Source: an uncultured Pedosphaera sp. (GTDB taxonomy: Bacteria > Verrucomicrobiota > Verrucomicrobiia > Limisphaerales > Pedosphaeraceae). From it: a stretch of 64,000 nucleotides of DNA. The notes below the pieces were generated by a model. The model did no database searches and had not been told where the DNA came from. It saw only the letters and a program-made list of their open reading frames with translations. The number at the start of each line of letters is the position of its first letter. Positions within the stretch are counted from its first letter, which is position 1. Below are positions 61,713 to 64,000 of this stretch, piece by piece. Both the position numbers and the translations under genes were made by a program. The DNA is taken from positions 62,001 to 126,000 of the forward strand of contig CAIXFN010000034.1 in the NCBI GenBank assembly GCA_903918755.1, read 5' to 3'.

Positions 61713-62417
61713 TCAGTTTGCATTTCCATTGGAGGCTGCTGAGGCGGTTTTTGACCGTTGGTCTCCGGGTTGGTCCCGGCGGCCGCGCAGGATAAATGAC
61801 ATCAGATCCGCGGGAACTTCCCCGTTGGCCGCTTTGGGCATGTCCTCCAGCATGGAGCCGAGAACCCTGGTCAATAGCATTCGCGAGACGGGATTGCTTT
61901 CCAGTTTGCGCTTTTCCTTGGCGATTTCATCCTGCCACCGTTCCTCGGCCAGTCGCAACCAGCGCGCCTCCTGGTCCCCCCGCCGCAGTTTGGCCAGTTC
62001 CTGGCACAACGACTGCAATTGCTGGCACTGTTGCTCGCTCCCATCCCATTGGGCGGACAGCTCACGGAGCCAGCGGCCCACCTGCACCGCGGCGAGCACG
62101 GACAACCGGTCGGTGAACGAGGCGTTGCCCGATCCGGCCCCCAGTTCATCTGCTTCCTCGCTAACACTGCGAACCCACGCCAAAGCCTCCTGTTGTTTGA
62201 CCCAATCCTCATACCCGCCGAGTCGCCAGTCACTCAAATTCTGTTCGCGGATGGGCTGGCCGGCAAATTCCTGCGCCAACATGACGGAAACCTCCGGCAA
62301 ACCGTTCAGCCACCCGACCAGCCTGGCCCCGGATTCCCCATCGGCCAACCGCCGGTTGAGTTGCTCCCGAATGCCCTTGGGCAGCCGGGCGATTTTTCCG
62401 CGACGCTTCGTATTCAT
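61713..62417 (-). CDS. Mu gp27-like (DUF3486-type) protein
   Basis: The 234-residue protein begins RRGKIARLPKGIREQLNRRLADGESGARLVGWLNGLPEV, which resembles the start of the DUF3486/phage Mu gp27 family (RxSKIdxLPxxvRxxLdxxLxxG). A WRLGGYEDW segment, long helices and a basic C-terminal region follow. In Mu-like phages this family is found in the packaging/morphogenesis region; isolated copies are common in chromosomes. It is probably part of a short accessory cassette with the next genes. I am moderately sure of the family and unsure of a phage role. Confidence 0.6.
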   Translation of the reverse strand: MNTKRRGKIARLPKGIREQLNRRLADGESGARLVGWLNGLPEVSVMLAQEFAGQPIREQNLSDWRLGGYEDWVKQQEALAWVRSVSEEADELGAGSGNASFTDRLSVLAAVQVGRWLRELSAQWDGSEQQCQQLQSLCQELAKLRRGDQEARWLRLAEERWQDEIAKEKRKLESNPVSRMLLTRVLGSMLEDMPKAANGEVPADLMSFILRGRRDQPGDQRSKTASAASNGNAN

Positions 62418-62511
62418 GATTCAAAGGCCGGATTAACCCGGATTAAGCCGGAGAAGCCTGGATTTCCAGCCTTCATTAGGCTTAAAAAGGCTTCATTCAG
62501 TTGGGTTGAGT

Positions 62512-63351
62512 TCATTCCAGATTCTGGTGGCCTTGGCGCAGCCCGTTGGCGATTTGCTTAAGAATCGCGGTTTGCTGGGCCACCAGCATTGTCAGGGCGG
62601 CCAGGGACTTGTTGGTGTCCGCCATGGCCCGGGCGAGGTGGTTGCCGTTCTCGCTTTGGCCCCCGCTGTTGCCCATGGCCAGTTTGAACTTTTCGAGACT
62701 GGAATCAGGGAAGGAAGGAAATTGATGCGCATTGAAATAACCGGCCGGCTGCTTCTCCGCGTGAGCCTGCTCGCCGGGGGATACCGGGCCGGAGTTGTGC
62801 GGGAGCTTCCCGGCACTCTGGCTGCCCATTCCCAGCGATTGGCGCAGGATGGGTGCCAACGGGCCCTCCATTGCGGCCATCACCGCTTCGGAAACAACGC
62901 GCCCCGGATCGGGCATGACGGAACCAAAATCGCAGGCAACTGGCCGCCCCGAACTGTCCGCCGGCGCCCCGGATTTGGGCGGCTCTTGGCTGGCGGACCC
63001 ACCCGGCCCAGCTTTTCCCGGCAACTTCATGGCCATCGGTTGGGCTGGAAGCTGGGCAACTGCGGATGCGACCAAGTCAGTCAGATTTGGGCGAAGTTCA
63101 ATCCGAATGCCCCGCTCGGCCAGAACCTTGAGTTGCCCCCCGAGCATCTCAGCCAGATCGACACCGAAACCGGCAAACTTTCCCTTCATGCCACTCAGGG
63201 CACCGTTTACCTTCGCGAAATCGGCCAGCATCCCGCCGGACATTGCGCTGGCGTGGGCCGTGAGCGCGGCCATTGCCTTTTGTGCCTGCTCGGTGGATTT
63301 GAGCAACCCAGAGGGATCAGCCGTAATGGAAAAACTCAGGACGCCGCTCAT
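62512..63351 (-). CDS. Hypothetical protein, possibly tape-measure-like
   Basis: The 279-residue protein starts SGVLSFSITADPSGLLKSTEQAQKAMAALTAHASAMSGGMLADFAKVNGALSGMKGKF, an amphipathic Ala/Gly/Met-rich pattern like the N-terminus of phage tape-measure proteins. A Pro/Gly-rich low-complexity middle and a helical C-terminus (MADTNKSLAALTMLVAQQTAILKQIANGL) follow. The length is far below a normal tape measure. It overlaps the upstream small gene by four bases. I do not recognise a firm family. Confidence 0.5.
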   Translation of the reverse strand: MSGVLSFSITADPSGLLKSTEQAQKAMAALTAHASAMSGGMLADFAKVNGALSGMKGKFAGFGVDLAEMLGGQLKVLAERGIRIELRPNLTDLVASAVAQLPAQPMAMKLPGKAGPGGSASQEPPKSGAPADSSGRPVACDFGSVMPDPGRVVSEAVMAAMEGPLAPILRQSLGMGSQSAGKLPHNSGPVSPGEQAHAEKQPAGYFNAHQFPSFPDSSLEKFKLAMGNSGGQSENGNHLARAMADTNKSLAALTMLVAQQTAILKQIANGLRQGHQNLE

Positions 63352-63443
63352 CGGGTTTGTCCTCCGCTAAGATGGCTCTCCGCGTGGCTCTGAAGGGCCT
63401 TGTGGTAATTTTCCAACTTTTCCTCCGGCAATTGCTTTTGCAT
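63348..63443 (-). CDS. 31-residue small protein overlapping the next gene
   Basis: This frame reads MQKQLPEEKLENYHKALQSH and then AESHLSGGQTR, with its stop overlapping the ATG of the downstream gene (ATGA), the same coupling style seen elsewhere in the window. Composition is protein-like and amphipathic. The frame continues 14 codons upstream of the ATG to a TAA without another good start. No ribosome site is obvious. Confidence 0.45.
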   Translation of the reverse strand: MQKQLPEEKLENYHKALQSHAESHLSGGQTR

Positions 63444-63735
63444 GGTTTTTGATAATTCGGTCGGTTTTCGGTTTTGTCGTTATGAATTCGCGAATACCCG
63501 ACCAACGTAGCAAACGGACTTTGCTCAAATGCTCAGTTTTGTAACTAATTCCATATAATCGCTTTATGCAATAACCACAACTTCTGGCATTCTTCCGCCG
63601 CGCCTCGGCGGGGGTGCCGCCGACCTGCCGCGAGCGTGCCGCGCCGAAATTGGCCAAAAAACGGAGTCAAGTGCTATTTTTAAGAAATTGCAGAAAACTT
63701 CAAAAAAATGGGAGGTCAGTGCCCCTCGCAAGCTC

Positions 63736-63984
63736 CTATTTCCGTTTTCGACGGTGCCCTACCTCCTCCCGCAACCGTTTCCACTGTTTGCACGAGAGCG
63801 CCCAGCGTCCGGGGGTGCGCCGATACCGGTGCTCTTCGCTGGGATCATCCGCAATCAGCTCCCGGATGGCCCGGATCACCAGGGAAGGATGACAATTCAA
63901 CAACCGGCCGATCTCGGGCGGCGAAAGGGTCGGCTTTTTCTTCGGCCAGGGAAAATCGACCGATCTCAGTTTCGCATAGGGCAT
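63736..63984 (-). CDS. Small helix-turn-helix-like protein (possibly partial)
   Basis: The 82-residue basic protein contains LSPPEIGRLLNCHPSLVIRAIRELIADD, a helix-turn-helix-like segment. It may begin at ATG 63984, but the frame is open to the right edge (KKGRP upstream), so it could be the end of a longer gene. The 292 bases between it and the small gene at 63443 are AT-rich and hold possible minus-strand promoter boxes (TTGTGG and TATATG, 17 apart). Confidence 0.45.
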   Translation of the reverse strand: MPYAKLRSVDFPWPKKKPTLSPPEIGRLLNCHPSLVIRAIRELIADDPSEEHRYRRTPGRWALSCKQWKRLREEVGHRRKRK

Positions 63985-64000
63985 TGGCCGACCCTTTTTC

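Noticed and set aside
63367-63657. 96-codon and 62-codon minus-strand frames in the right-end gap
   Set aside because: They conflict in frame with the ATGA-coupled small gene at 63348-63443, which has the better composition and context.

Overview
The window looks like a chromosome segment of a high-GC Verrucomicrobiota bacterium, probably from the Limisphaerales/Pedosphaera lineage. Four things point that way. One gene has the membrane-bound dehydrogenase plus haem-binding architecture typical of the PVC group. There are three very large secreted PA14/Ig-like, Concanavalin-like and autotransporter-strand proteins with a shared C-terminal tail. Several sensor kinases carry two-component-regulator propellers. 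A BlaI repressor sits next to an M56 peptidase. The assignment is inferred from family content, because no rRNA gene is present.

Layout, left to right. 1-2745: the tail of a small membrane protein and a secreted Concanavalin-like protein, separated by a bidirectional terminator. 3189-7848 (minus): a housekeeping run, pta catalytic gene, separate Pta N-terminal gene, hisC, and N-acetylglutamate synthase. 8318-12265 (minus): a 1315-residue secreted PA14/Ig protein. 12874-14637: a secreted protein with a c-haem, a copper-monooxygenase-like core and TPRs. 14662-16109: a cluster of REP-like palindromes around a REP-associated tyrosine transposase. 16157-20143 (minus): a TIGR02604/02603-type cytochrome protein followed closely by an exported phosphatase with a C-terminal cytochrome c'-like haem motif.

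20384-28003 (plus) is the most unusual locus. It is a four-gene, translationally coupled operon: a BlaI repressor, a 1750-residue M56 (BlaR1-like) membrane protease fused to repeated secretin-like modules, and two small exported paralogues of its C-terminal secretin-like domain. Twin operator-like palindromes overlap a clear promoter just upstream. The likely logic is envelope-stress sensing: signal, M56 proteolysis, BlaI loss, then expression of secretin-like envelope proteins.

28015-31881: a radical SAM gene, an exported PQQ-type propeller, rnhA, and a decayed copy of the 3' end of hpnJ. 32126-43982: two signalling units, a solute-binding protein/hybrid kinase/REC-kinase operon and a convergent propeller hybrid kinase whose C-terminal third is paralogous to the first kinase. 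44316-47492 (minus): small lipoprotein, HpnH-like and HpnJ-like radical SAM enzymes, suggesting bacteriohopanepolyol side-chain synthesis. 47526-49989: an exported helical-repeat protein, a ThuA-like protein and rsmD. 50077-60314 (minus): a propeller kinase, a LuxR-type regulator and a 2060-residue autotransporter-strand protein; a repeated 14-bp motif lies before the regulator gene and before the large protein gene. 60376-61568: an HslV-like Ntn hydrolase and a small two-TM protein. 61713-63984 (minus): a probable phage-derived or accessory cassette.

No tRNA, rRNA, CRISPR array or insertion sequence with a DDE transposase was seen. Many starts lack a strong Shine-Dalgarno sequence, so several starts rest on signal peptides and stop/start overlaps.
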